Assembly: GCF_026151205.1 (NCBI RefSeq)
Contig: NC_087078.1
Span: 2,288,675-2,352,674 of the forward strand
Source of the DNA: Bolinopsis microptera
Taxonomy: Eukaryota > Ctenophora > Tentaculata > Lobata > Bolinopsidae
Direction of reading: 5' to 3'
DNA: 64,000 nucleotides
In this document: piece after piece, positions 23,498-35,640 of the stretch
Numbering within the stretch: position 1 is the first letter of the stretch
How the letters are laid out: the number at the start of each line of letters is the position of its first letter
Position numbers and translations under genes: made by a program
Notes under the pieces: generated by a model
Told to the model about the DNA's origin: nothing
What the model saw: only the letters and a program-made list of their open reading frames with translations
Database searches by the model: none

Positions 23498-24068
23498 TGG
23501 ACTATGATGATCGTCTGAAATTAAAAGTCTTGCTATTAAACAACAGTAAGGTTAGAGACGTTCATATAAACTAATGTCATCGATAGAAGCTGAGGGTTGT
23601 TGATGCTGATCGGGTAATGATACCTTTCCGTAAGCGTTTTTGTATTTTTGCAAGATAGACAATAATAACAAGATGATACCATTCTATTGTTAGTCTTATA
23701 TCATTGAAGAGTTTTCTGATTTTATAGTTCTGATGTAAACAGAGGCACTACATTTATCCACTCATAATTCATATTAGATACAAGAGGGGTCGACCGAGGG
23801 ACGATCTTCGACGGAGACCGAGGAATGACTATTTTGGCCTCGGTCGTCGTTCTACCCCTGTTCAAGAGAAAATTCACTTTAGGACTCGAGGAAGATTAGG
23901 ACTCCTCAAACTACTCTTATGAATCAAATCTATTATTATCTATCTATTTATAGTTGTGAAAATAGGTTAACACCATGGTTAATGGTTACAGTAGCTTCGG
24001 TTAAAGTCAAACTTAACACTTCCTCTCATGCTACTAGAGTTGTACTTACTTGTACTTGATTAGGTCTC

Positions 24069-26505
24069 CTCAATCATTCGAGTGGCCTGCACCAATGAAC
24101 TCCCGTTTGTGACGTATCATCTCCCTCCAAAGTTTTCGGTCACTAGCCATCTCGCTCGCTCCTTCTAGGTCTATGTCAGTGTTTCCTGTAAACGATGCAG
24201 TATCTTCCTGCAAACATTTCCTCCAGTTCTTTCTTGGACGGCCCCTAGATCTTCTCCCATGGGCAGGGGTCCAGTTAAGCAGGTACTTAGGAAGCCTAGT
24301 GTCTGGCATTCTGGTGACATGGCCAAACCAACGCAGGCGGTTTGCTCCTATGTACGTCTCTACTGGATTTATTTTTGCACGCTCCAGCACTTCAGTGTTT
24401 CTAACCCGATCGAGCCATCTTATCCTAAGTATTCTCCTCAAGCAACGCTGATGGAACACCTCAAAGCGATGTAGCTGCTTTTTGGTTGTGTTCCAAACCT
24501 CACTACCATATAACAATATTGTCAAAACCGCTGCCTTATAAATCCTGATCTTTGTATAAGACTGGATGTTGCGGTTTTTCCATATATTACTCAGTTGATT
24601 GAAGGCTCCGGAAGCTTTCTGAATCCTAGCTGACAGCTCACGGTCGATAGTACCGTCGCTGGAAATAATTGTACCTAAGTACGTAAAGTCACTAACTTGC
24701 TGCACTGGCGTGTCTTCAACAGTGATGTTCACTGTGGCTTCTTTCGTGTATGGCCGTTGAGAGGTTGCTTTACCAATGACCATAGCCTCAGTCTTTTTAC
24801 CATTGATTCTAAGACCTCCCTGGGCACCATACATACACAAAAGGTCAGTTGTTTCTTGAAGACCTTCCTCGCTGTTATCCAGTACAGCCATGTCATCTGC
24901 ATAATCTGTATCTAACACAGTGATATCATCAACGAGCGGACTGATAGATCTTTGAAGAACCGCTCCGTGGGACACCACTTTGTTGCTTTCTGTTCTCTCA
25001 GCAGCCACATTGAGGCAGACATTAAAAAGTGGGGGACCCTGAATGTCTCCTTGGCCACTGCCTGAACTTACTTCAAACCATTCTGATAGTTCACCATTGT
25101 GTCTAACAGCACTAACAGTTCCATTAAAGAATGCCTGTATTATTCGAATGTATTTACATGGCAGGCCATAATGACTGAAAGCTTTCCAAATATAATTCCT
25201 GTCGATGGAATCAAAAGCTGCCTTGAAGTCCACAAAATTTACATACAGGGGGAGATTATATTCAATGCAGTTATGTATAATAGTGCGGAGTGAATACATC
25301 TGATCAATGCATGATCTGTTCTTTCTAAACCCACACTGATTGTCTCGTAGCAGACTTTCTAAACCGTCACTCATGCGTTGTAATATGATGATTTGATACA
25401 GTTTAGATGCTGTAGATCTTAGAGTGATCCCCCTATTATTGGAGCAATGAGAGGTATCACCCTTCTTTGGTACAATTATCACGATGCCTTTCAACCAGTC
25501 GTCAGGCACTGCTTCTGAATTCCAAACTTTAGAGAACAATTTCTCCATCCTATCCACAAGACCACTTGCCCCATACTTTAACTGCTCATTAGAGATTTCG
25601 TCAATCCCAGCACTTTTGTAATTCTTCAATTTTTTGAGACAGTTTAAAATCTCAAGTCTTGTGGGGGACCATCACCATCACCAAGATAAGGAAAGCATGG
25701 AACCACTTCAAGATGGTCCAGGTCAGACATATCCGCATTCGTGGGAGGAGGGTTTAATAGCTCCGAAAAATGTTCTCTCCATCTCTCTCTCTGAGCAGAG
25801 GGATCAGCAATCAACTTCCCGGATTTGTCTCTTACAGCAGTTGATTTTCGATTCTTCTTACCGGACAGTGTTTTTATCCGTTGCCAGACTTCCCTTTGAC
25901 GGCCATGGACAGCAGCTGTTTCCAGATCTGCTGCAACTCTAAGAGCCCAATTCTCGTCGTCTTTCCTGCAGCTCTTTTTGACAAGTTTGTTGGCCCGAGA
26001 ATACTCGCTCCTATTGTTGTTGTCATTAGGCGCCATTTGTTTAATCTTACTGCGTTCTGCAATAAGGGTTTTTGTCTCCTGAGACAAATGCTGCTGCTTT
26101 CTGCGCCGGGGGCGCTCACCCAGTACCTCCATAGACACTTCTTTAATAGTATCCTTAACTAATGTCCATTCTCCATCAAGATTCTCCTCCATTGGTAGGC
26201 AGCTAAAACGATTTTGAAGAGCAATGCAGTACTCTTCAACCTTGGACTGATCTCTAAGATTCTCAATTGCTGGAGATATCCTACGAGAGGCGTTCATTTT
26301 TTGAACTGCCATAAGTTTGACTCTAAATTGACCCCGAACCAAATAATGATCGGAGCCAATGTCTGCACCCCTGCATGATCTTACGTCAAGTAGAGAGTGA
26401 CTCCACTTGGTAGAAATACAGACATGGTCAATCTGATTTACTGTGCGGCCATCTGGAGACTTCCAACTTCCTTTATGAATATCACGATGCTGGAAAAGCG
26501 TCTAG
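24069..26505 (-). mobile_element. LINE (endonuclease + reverse transcriptase), 5'-truncated
   Basis: On the minus strand, the end of an APE endonuclease is read from about 26505 (SPDGRTVNQIDHV, then IGSDHYLVRGQFRVK). The same frame runs to 25644 through the linker. A frameshift near 25640-25680, in a GATGGT-repeat stretch, separates it from the RT frame 25629-24070. The RT shows KSAGIDEISNEQLKYG, box A FVDFKAAFDSIDR, box B SGSGQGDIQGPPLF, catalytic DYADDMAVL, then LLYGSEVWN, RRILRIRWLDRV, RWFGHVTRM and RGRPRKNW. Motif order and tail are those of a LINE polyprotein. It is broken by the single frameshift but otherwise well preserved. Confidence 0.9.
24070..25629 (-). pseudogene. Reverse transcriptase ORF of the 24-kb LINE
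   Basis: A 519-codon frame carries all RT palm motifs, including YADD, and the C-terminal GRPRKNW region. The N-terminal endonuclease lies in a different frame upstream, so the natural protein is interrupted. It is distinct in sequence from the LINEs at 12 kb and 60 kb. Confidence 0.85.
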
Positions 26506-27861
26506 AGTTGTAAGAGACACAATTTAAGTGATCTCGTCATAATTAACAGAGATATATTTTCTCAGAAACGTTCGGTGCTTATTGGCTAAAAGTTTTCTCT
26601 GATATTTACTGTTTCTGTACTCTGCAGGTACTATACGAGAAATCATTGCAGGCTTCGATGTCTGATTAATGTCTGGCGCAATTTGTAAGTGTCATAAAAC
26701 GTGATAACCGAACAATTTTAAGTGAGCAAATTTATACAAGTTACGGTAATGCATCGTTTATATTTCACATTTAGTGAATTTACTTGTTTCAGTTATATTA
26801 TTATTGTTTCAGCTCTATTCTATTTATCAAGCTGGTTAAAGAGTATAAAACCCCAAATCTGTCACACTTTGTAAAATTATTTGATGTTAGCGGATCTATA
26901 TATTTGGTTGTCGTACAGTAATCAAATATACAGATAACTGTACTTTTCCGTAAGCGTTTTTGTATTTTTGGAAGATAGACTGGCGAATGAAAACCGGGTC
27001 CCTTATAATGCAGTCCTGATGTTGTCCCAGAAATATAAAATTAAGTTTATTCAGAAAATAATTTACCCCTCGAAATACCATATGTTTATTGAAACTGTGC
27101 GTATATGTTCATTATTTTCTCTCCTCAGCACAGTGAGGGGAAATCTGGGATTTATCATTTACGGCGACACTCCGTTTAAAATTATTAGTAATGCATTAAA
27201 CTAGATGAATAATGCAATTTAAACTTCGTTTCATACAGGAGGGCCCTTTCTAAACCGAATAATGCTGAAGATTAAATCGCGGCTGTTTCGTGAGACATGA
27301 AATAATGATTCATTTAGTTAACTTATTTTACCGTACGTAAGTCTAAATTTGGACTTAAAATATGGGACATGTGCTACTAAGATTTGGGCTTGTACTTCGT
27401 AGTATGACATTTAAAATTTAAATATTTGACTCTTAATTTTCTCTTGTTGTTTCTGCCAAAAGTTGTCTTTTCATTGAAATAAAATTATACCAAATTATGT
27501 CACGTGAATTATTACAAAACAGTATAAGTCCATAGCGTTTTTGAAGAACAGTTCTCTCTGTAATTAATAAAAATCTTTGCCTTCAAGACCAATTCTTATA
27601 TTTCTACTATTACTATACCATTCAGCTATATTTCAGATAAAATTAGGATAATAAATAGTCTGTAATAAAGGACATTAATGACATCAAACTGTTTGGAAGT
27701 AAGACTACATAAATCTTGCTGGTAACTTTTGATCTATAATTAGATATTATCAATCTCCCATCTAGGTGGAACATTACTAGATCTCTAATTAAAATTATTA
27801 ATTTCTAATCTAACGGGGGATTATAATTGATCTAATAGTGTGAACCATTTAGGAAACTGTT
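26506..27861. other. Intergenic stretch, no gene recognised
   Basis: AT-rich sequence without conserved frames. A 37-base motif at 26944-26980 (TTCCGTAAGCGTTTTTGTAT core) repeats one at 23624-23660, so the two copies flank the LINE. Confidence 0.4.
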
Positions 27862-28374
27862 ATGTTCGCATTTGCTATGACAGACAAGCAATTCGTGTAC
27901 AAACTAATTGTAAGGTAAGGGAAATCTATATCGGATATTTATTGTAATATTTATTATTTAGCGATCTCGATCCCAATAAATACCCTAATCTTCTATTTGT
28001 AATTTTATTACTCCAAGGATCACCACGGTTATAGTGTAAATATCGTCGTTAGATTTTTCTCCTCATTAGTTATATTCTTATTGTTTTGTCAGTCAGCTCC
28101 ACCACGACGGATACAACGCTCTGGCGCTTCTCATGGAACAAATGTTACTCTCCTCCCAGAAGGTCAGTTCAAATGACATGCATTATTTGTATTGACCCGT
28201 GACAGTAATTTTGGTGTTTGAATTTTGATTGGGTTGCCGATATCATGTGTCTAAGCAATATTAATAACAGTTTAACTTTGATCCCACAGGTGCAGCCGAG
28301 TGACTGGCTAACTCAACTACTGAGAGTGTGCAAGGCAGTCAGTGTCGCTGATAGGGAGCTACTTCTTGATAAGG
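27862..28374 (+). CDS. CSTF1: CSTF1-like 5' exons (CstF-50 dimerisation region), rest not found
   Basis: Three exons join in phase: 27862-27914, 28093-28162 and 28290-28374. The second acceptor could also be read four bases later, but 28093 keeps the phase. The peptide has TDKQFVYKLIVSQLHHDGYN, then LLMEQM, then PSDWLTQLLRVCKA and a following acidic helix. This spacing matches the N-terminal homodimerisation domain of CSTF1 (CstF-50), the WD40 subunit of the cleavage-stimulation factor in mRNA 3'-end processing. The start could be ATG 27862 or 27877. The WD40 exons that should follow were not seen before the next host gene at 42.9 kb. Either the gene has a very long intron, or this is a truncated copy. 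Confidence 0.6.
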
Positions 28375-30485
28375 GTATGTGCACACTGCACATTAACCGT
28401 GTATATTCTTAATGTAAACCTTCCAAACCGCCATAATCTTCGCTCGTGTCTATTTGAAGTCTACTTAACTCAAATCTTTAGTTTGCAAAACTCACTATTT
28501 GAGCACAGTATTTCTATATTAGGGTATTTCTATTAAATTTGGTGTCCGGCCCATATTGTCCACTAGCTGTAAGGGAATATTCATTATTCATTTATTAGAG
28601 TATGGTCTATTTACCAATTCCTGCGTAATGAAATTGGCAAAATTTTGAGTATGTGCCCATCTCATCTAGTAGATATAGTCTCCAAAGTATCCGCTCAACA
28701 TTTTTCAATCATTATTAAATTTTGCGCGCTGGTACTTTTACTAATCATTATATATGCACTTTTCGAATTTACAAAACGCTAGTAAAATCTAAATTGTAGC
28801 GAATAACTCCAGTAACTACTATTATTCAGCGTATCTCCATTATACTACCATTCATCGAACTGTACTTAAAGATAGAATCAGACCTTTATAAGTCGTGATT
28901 TCGATTGTAAATCTTCGTCTAGTCTTACTGTCCGAAAGTTCCTTATTTGGTAGTGTTACTGTGGTAACATGACCTTATATGGTGATCCCCGTACGTTTTT
29001 ACTGCCCCGCATCTTTTTTCCCCCGAGCCACTAGCCAGGTCTCTATTTTTTAGACTATTAGAACCAGAATTTTAGTGGAAAACGTCCGCTCCCCTCGCCT
29101 GTCGAGCATGTCTTTGTGTTGCACGTGCACCCAATTAGATCTCAAGATCTATATCACGTGATCGTTCTCAACCAATGAGAAAAGCGGATTTGTGTGACGC
29201 GGTGCGGAGTGATGCCCTTTGGCGGTGCTCTCTCTCCCTTTCTCTCTCTCTCTAGTAGGTTAAAACAGTAGTAATGTTACGTACCGTGGTAAGTAACAAC
29301 ACACTCTGCCCCCTCTCTCTCTCCCCTTAATTTAAAACTACAGTAAAGTAAGTGCAAATATTACCCCAATCAAGGAATTTAGTGCAGCATTTGTCTTAAT
29401 CAAGTCATGTAACGGGCGGTGCACACAGTTAGTAAGATCATGAGAGTGAGAGAGGGAGAGAGGGAGAGAGAGAGAGCGAGATGGATCTCTAATACTCGTA
29501 TCCAGCTCAATTTAAACGTCAGAGCAGGTCAGAGAATAGGTCACACCAGGCTAAAGAGTGGGTGCCCGACCTGTACAGAGCATTACATTAATAGCATTAA
29601 CGGGGACCCTTTAATTGATTGTCGGACACTGTTAGTTACCAATACTGGATTGTATTTACTACTACTGTGTCAGTCGCTGGTTCCTGGTTGGTCAGTTGGT
29701 TGGTTGCCGTGATCTGATTGGCGGAGAGCGGACCGCCGTTACCAGCTGGAGTTACATGCCTAATACTGTATGCTGCTCCCGATTGCTTTAATCAGTTTTA
29801 GAGAAATATTTCAAACAGACGGCTGTATTTGAGCGGCTATCTCTGAAAAACGACCTGGCTTTTAATTTAACCAAGTTGCTATCGTAACTATGTGTGGTGG
29901 ACATAAATAAAAGTATACATGCATAAATAGATCGTTGTAAAGTAAAATGGTAAGGATTAAGATTGAATTGAGACATTTATTTTAACCATGCAGTTGAGAA
30001 AAAATGAGAATCTGTGAGTCATTTGTCCAGACGTCTGTTTCATAACGGCGTCCACAATTCATTATATCGATCACCGCCCAGGTGAAACGATTGAGATTTG
30101 AAACTGTTAAATTAAGTTCATTCCTCGCATGGTGCAATCTAAAGCTGATTAGACGATTTAAAAATCTCAATAACCCTTGTCTGATATTATTGAGCGGATT
30201 TGTGGAAGGACTCTGATCTCTGATAAGACAAGTTGGTGGACGTGGATATAACCTGGAGAATCAGAGATGTGTCAGAGTTACCTGGTCTACAAATTAGAAG
30301 GGAGGGTTTCCCCGAAGTATTATATCGTTTTCCCAGTAAACTCCTGGTAAACTTAACCGTGCGATCTGCTCATCTGCTGACTTATTTTAATTTATGATTT
30401 AAAATATACTCTCTGTACAGCCGCTGGTATAGTAGCTAAATTACTGGCAACAAAGTTAAACTAACGTTACGTTAAACTCAGTTTG
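28375..30485. other. Region with no recognised gene; short CT/GA tracts
   Basis: It contains a CT tract near 29229-29255 and a GA-rich tract near 29446-29480. No WD40 exon of CSTF1 was found on the plus strand. Short open frames here lack domains. Confidence 0.4.
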
Positions 30486-30620
30486 AAGGCTGGGCAGCCG
30501 AGTGGTTAATAAATTTGTAACTACGGCCATTGCAGCGAAGCCTTTCGCTCCAGCTCTTGTAATTAGCCGGTTACAATGTAATCATATGACTGTTTGGATA
30601 AACAGAAATAAATAAGTATC
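30486..30620 (+). mobile_element. Possible tRNA-derived SINE
   Basis: GGCAGCCGAGTGGTTAATAA resembles the A box of a serine/leucine tRNA. CCTTTCGCTCCAGCTC about 55 bases later is B-box-like, and the unit ends in an AAATAAATAAG tail. The body does not fold as a complete tRNA. A similar tail (AACAGCAAATAAATAAATAA) ends another short repeat near 39680. Confidence 0.35.
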
Positions 30621-30785
30621 TAGATTAAAAATACCCGTCTCCTTTCAGAGGGTTCCAACTGTTAATCAGTAGGATTATATTATGAGATCAAACACGTTCT
30701 AAATGATCTTGATATGAAAACTTTGTTACAAATGGAAAGAGGCTCATGGTAGAGGGAAGGGTTAAAGGCGTTGTTGAGGAAGGAA

Positions 30786-31130
30786 CGTTGCAAGTAGTTC
30801 TGCTGAGGAAGGGACGGTGCAAGTAGTTCTGCTGAGGAAGGGACGGTGCAAGTAGTTCTGCTGAGGAAGGGACGGTGCAAGTAGTTCTGCTGAGGAAGGG
30901 ACGGTGCAAGTAGTTCTGCTGAGGAAGGGACGGTGCAAGTAGTTCTGCTGAGGAAGGGACGGTGTAAGTAGTTCTGCTGAGGAAGGGACGGTGCAAGTAG
31001 TTCTGCTGAGGAAGGGACGGTGCAAGTAGTTCTGCTGAGGAAGGGACGGTGCAAGTAGTTCTGCTGAGGAAGGGACAGTGCAAGTAGTTTTGCTGAGGAA
31101 AGGACGGTGCAAGTAGTTCTCCTGAGGTAG
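30786..31130. repeat. 29-bp minisatellite, ~12 copies
   Basis: The unit is TGCAAGTAGTTCTGCTGAGG followed by AAGGGACGG, 29 bases, with rare single-base variants (30965, 31077, 31090). Because 29 is not a multiple of three and no frame contains a stop, all three minus frames stay open and cycle through the same peptide. I see no sign that it is a real gene. Confidence 0.9.
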
Positions 31131-31675
31131 CTTCTCTCTTCTTCCTCGGTCCTCTGTTTTCTGAACCTCACAAAATACTATCTGCATTTGAAAGTTCCGT
31201 ATATCAACTGTCCGTCAAGCAATAAATCTGCGCAATTTTCATTACTCCAGTGCAAAGCTTCTACTAAAGTTTAGTACAAAAAGAAGTTGTATTTAGGACA
31301 GCCCATAGTTCTTCGTCCCTTCCTCTAACTGCCTCCTCTAAAGACGAAAGCGGACGATCTTTTGTTTTGAGGAGTATATACTATATAGCCCTTGTTTTAT
31401 GAAGGTTGCCACCGACCTTTCAAGAAATTCAATTAGCTCGCTGAAATACTGAGAGAGTTCAGGACGTTTTAAAAACTTATAAGGGAGATACACAATTAAT
31501 TTCTTGGGACACACAATGGGACAAACACCTCAGGATGAATTCTACGTAGAACTCTAAATCTACATCGCTAGTCCTGCTCAAATTATTTGTTATAATTTCA
31601 AACTAATTACAACACTACAAATTTATTACAATTACTGAGGACTAGTAAGGGACAATTAACATTAATACAGGACCA

Positions 31676-33559
31676 TCTGGGAAAAAATTTGCAACAAGCT
31701 GATTTTTACAGGAATGTGTTGTCCATAGTGTCAGGAACCACCCCAAAGAGTTTCCAATCTGGATCTGTTGAGCAAAAAAAGTTACAGCCAATTTTCTTCA
31801 GGCGCGTATGTCAGCCTGAGGACCGCACTTGAAAAACTCGTAACTATCGTAATAAAGACCCCCAGGAGCACCATAGGGGGTGCAAAATGACCGCAATAGT
31901 GACATTATGTGGGTCGTCAGATCTTTACTTATTGAGATAATTTCATTTTTATAGGTAACGTCTCAAAAATTTACTAAAATTTTGAAATTTTACTTAAATC
32001 TGGAAATTTAGCAAAATTGTTGTACAATTAAAACATGGTCTAGTTATCAGTATTCAAATTCTAAAATTTATTTTCAATTACCAATTGATCCTTATATTAG
32101 TATAGTAAATAATATATACATATCACATCAAATTCTGTAAAAAAAGGTCCTGAATTATTAGCATGGTGTCTTTGATTGGCAACTATTAGGTCACTTCTGG
32201 CTATCCCATTTCCTCAGAGTTGTTTGATTCTCCTGAATCGTCCTGTCTTTCGGGTGCATTATTGCAACTTAATCCATGACATTGGCCACATGCAGGTAGA
32301 CATTTAAAGCCATACTTCCGGCAGGAACACCTTAAACTTACTTACAAGGGTTCTCAACCTCCACCGAGCAATTGCAGCAAATGAGGTTGAGCATCCCTGC
32401 CGGGGTAATCGCAGCTTTAGTCGGGATCGGCCGGTAGTATCCTTCAGAACTCATCTCCCATCCATAATGTAGTGGATTTAGACTTGCAGTGTCGAGTGTC
32501 ACCCAGTTATGGTACTGAAGATATGATCTTAATATATGCTCAGTTGCAGAGGATGTAGACGGTGGTAGCCTTGATGGGTTGAGTTTTTTCTTTGCTATCA
32601 TTCTACTGTAGCTGAGAAATCTGAGAGTTTCAAGTGCCTTGGTTTTATCTCCATAGATATGTTGAAACAAGGAGAGGCCAGCTTCAATTACTTCATTTGT
32701 TGAAACTCTCACAGAGAGTAATGATGCTAAATGACCCTCCTCATGAAAAGAAACTGCCTTTTTCAATATATTCACCTTACCAAAGCCATGTATACTGCTG
32801 ACCGTGTCACATCCTGAGAAACTGTGAACAAACAGTAATATGCGTTTTATGTTGGCATCAAGAGCATTTACTATTTTACTGATCGAGTGTGAGCCGTTTC
32901 TGGTCGTCACCACAATTTCGTTGTGATTCTCAGTAAAATGATGAATAAGGAGGCAAAGTACGGATCAGTATCCTCTGCTTTTACCTCAACATCTTCGTAG
33001 AAGGACAAGTTTAAAGCTTTACTGGCTACCATGGTATCAGCATCATCAGTAGCTACATGTACTTCGATTCCATGTTCTGTAAAAACGTTCGACAGAAGCT
33101 TTATAAGCTCATGCTTGTTCTTTGAGTTGCTGAAGAGTTTTTTCATCGGAACTGTGCACACAGTAGTACTTTTAATAGCTATATCAGAGCAGTATGCCTT
33201 GATTCTTCGCTGATGCTCATGATCTTTTGTTGATCGGGCATAGCCATCAAACACAACAATCACTTTCTGCTGTTCGGATTTCGGAACTAGCTTAAGGTAT
33301 TCATTAGCTATGTCGCCGTATGTTTCAAAGCCTGTGAACGAGGTAACTTGATAGAGTAGCCATCCACCATCAATTATTAATGAGGAGGATAAGGTTGCTA
33401 AATGTCACAGTACAATCAACAACATTCTTGAGGTATTGCCCAAGGGCTGCCTTGTTTGCCTTTCTCAACATCTGCTCATTGTTAAAAAGACTCATCGGCA
33501 TTGCTGTGAGCTCATATTGGAAGCTTTCTTCCAGTGTAGACTCTCGTTCAGATACGAAG
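31676..33559. repeat. Left arm of giant palindrome
   Basis: This 1884-base arm is the near-perfect reverse complement of 34259-36168. Landmark pairs sum to 67818 in the inner part (33559/34259, 32913/34905, 33031/34787). The sum steps to 67825 and then 67844 outward, because the right arm has net gains of 7 and 19 bases. The outer end begins TCTGGGAAAAAATTTGCAAC. Confidence 0.95.
32190..33559 (-). pseudogene. Left-arm copy of a transposon-type PIN-like gene (C-terminal part)
   Basis: On the minus strand the arm encodes, in three frames, a block ESFQYELTAM...LRKANKAALGQYL, then IDGGWLLYQVTSF, VIVVFDGYARSTKD, and ATDDADTMVASKAL with KAEDTD. Then come FVHSFSGCDTVSSIHGFGK, a LHYGWEMSSEGYYRPI segment, and a Cys-rich tail (CSCRKYGFKCLPACGQC). 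This block order is familiar from a large family of uncharacterised, often multi-copy invertebrate and fish proteins. The FDGY and DDAD acidic motifs resemble a PIN/FEN-like nuclease fold, which is inference. Frame changes near 33380, 32910 and 32335 make it a pseudogene. This copy keeps Arg codon CGA where the right arm has a stop. Confidence 0.65.
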
Positions 33560-33561
33560 CA

Positions 33562-35640
33562 GGTCGAGGTCAGTACTCAAATCTCTACGGCTGTATCTTG
33601 AGCAGATTACCGTACTTGAGATTCAGTATGGGGCACTAGTCAAAACGTTCAAGGTCGTAGGTCTGCACACAGTTCGATATAATGAACACAACTGGTCTGT
33701 TGTGTGGACAGACCTGTCGATCGAACAGCGACTAATGAAGGCTGCAAAGTCATCAGGGGGTTTGTCTGGACTCTGGAGGGAGAATGCGAACTCATGAATC
33801 TGCCCATAAGTTATGGACTGCAACCCTCAATCAAATGGCGTTGATAAACAAGAGTGTCGATGAAGCTATTGCAGACTTATCCAATAAAAGAACAACAACA
33901 AACGCCTCTAGTGCTAATCACTCAGATCTTAGCAAATCTTCTGTACTGAAAAATATTGCAGTGTTTACCAAGCTGTTGTGTTGGTTTAAGATATAGCTGA
34001 TTTCGACGAATCTGAAGACAAGACTAAAATGCTATCGTACTCAACGGGTCTCATATCACAGAAAGAGAAGGATAATGTCAACCCAGAAGATTGCATTTCA
34101 GTTGGTACTGCCCTCCAGAAAGAGCTGGATGGCAAAAGCTTTATCGATAAGTTTCGAGTTGAAGGCAATGTCGGAAACTTGACCCTTCTAAAGAGGACAG
34201 TGAGGGTGAACGAAAAAGACATTATTGTAGACTCATTGACAATTTTTAATCGGCTTGTCTTCGCATCTGAAAGAGAGTCTACACTGGAAGAAAGCTTCCA
34301 ATATGAGCTCACAGCAATGTCGATGAGTCTTTTGAACAATGAGCAGATGTTGAGAAAGGCAAACAAGGCAGCCCTTGGGCAATACCTCAAGAATGTTGTT
34401 GATTGTACTGTGACATTTAGCAACCTTATCCTCCTCATTAATAATTGATGGTGGATGGCTACTCTATCAAGTTACCTCGTTCACAGGCTTTGAAACATAC
34501 GGCGACATAGCTAATGAATACCTTAAGCTAGTTCCGAGATCCGAACAGCGGAAAGTGATTGTTGTTTTTGATGGATATGCCTGATCAACAAAAGATCATG
34601 AGCATCAGCGAAGAATCAAGGCATACTGCTCTGATATAGCTATTAAAAGTACTACTGTGTGCACAGTTCCGATGAAAAAACTCTTCAGCAACTCAAAGAA
34701 CAAGCATGAGCTTATAAAGCTTCTGTCGAACGTTTTTACAGAACATGGAATCGAAGTACATGTAGCTACTGATGATGCTGATACCATGGTAGCCAGTAAA
34801 GCTTTAAACTTGTCCTTCTACGAAGATGTTGAGGTAAAAGCAGAGGATACTGATCCGTACTTTGCCTCCTTATTCATCATTTTACTGAGAATCACAACGA
34901 AATTGTGGTGACGACCAGAAACGGCTCACACTCGATCAGTAAAATAGTAAATGCTCTTGATGCCAACATAAAACGCATATTACTGTTTGTTCACAGTTTC
35001 TCAGGATGTGACACGGTCAGCAGTATACATGGCTTTGGTAAGGTGAATATATTGAAAAAGGCAGTTTCTTTTCATGAGGAGGGTCATTTAGCATCATTGC
35101 TCTCTGTGAAAGTTTCAACAACTCAACAAATGAAGTAATTATAGCTGGCCCTCCTTGTTTCAACATATCTATGGAGATAAAACCAAGGCACTTGAAACTC
35201 TCAGATTTCTCAGCTACAGTAGAATGATAGCAAAGAAAAAACTCATCCCGTCAAGGCTACCACCGTCTACATCCTCTGCAACTGAGCATATATTAAGATC
35301 ATATCTTCAGTACCATAACTGGGTGACACTCGACACTGCAAGTCTAAATCCACTACATTATGGATGGGAGATGAGTTCTGAAGGATACTACCGGCCGATC
35401 CCGACTAAAGCTGCGATTACCCCGGCAGGGATGCTCAACCTCATTTGCTGCAATTGCTCGGTGGAGGTTGAGAACCCTTGTAAGTAAGTTTAAGGTGTTC
35501 CTGCCGGAAGTATGGCTTTAAATGTCTACCTGCATGTGGCCAATGTCATGGATTAAGTTGCAATAATGCACCCGAAAGACAGGACGATTCAGGAGAATCA
35601 AACAACTCTGAGGAAATGGGATAGCCAGAAGTGACCTAAT
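33562..35640 (+). pseudogene. Longer copy of the same transposon-type gene, spacer plus right arm
   Basis: Reading starts at the palindrome junction (33562) in the unique spacer: YLEQITVLEIQYG, GLHTVRYNEHNWSVVWTDLS, then KSSGGLSG. It continues via MRTHESAHKLWTATLNQM and the frame 34029-34448 (MLSYSTGLISQKEKDN, VGTALQKELDG), then into the arm (IDGGWLLYQ, VVFDGYA-stop-STKD, DDADTMV, SGCDTVSSIHG). It ends in the Cys-rich tail near 35640. The GLHT-, SGGL- and GCDT-type blocks recur in a widespread family of unannotated repeat-associated proteins. Several frameshifts and the TGA at 34583 inactivate it. Only this copy has the N-terminal part. The left arm duplicates its 3' 1.9 kb in inverted orientation. 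Confidence 0.65.

Noticed and set aside
30786-31130. CRISPR-like regular repeat
   Set aside because: Units are directly adjacent with no unique spacers, and the genome is eukaryotic.
30680-31187. Three overlapping 131-163-codon frames
   Set aside because: They are created by the 29-bp minisatellite. No flanking coding signal.
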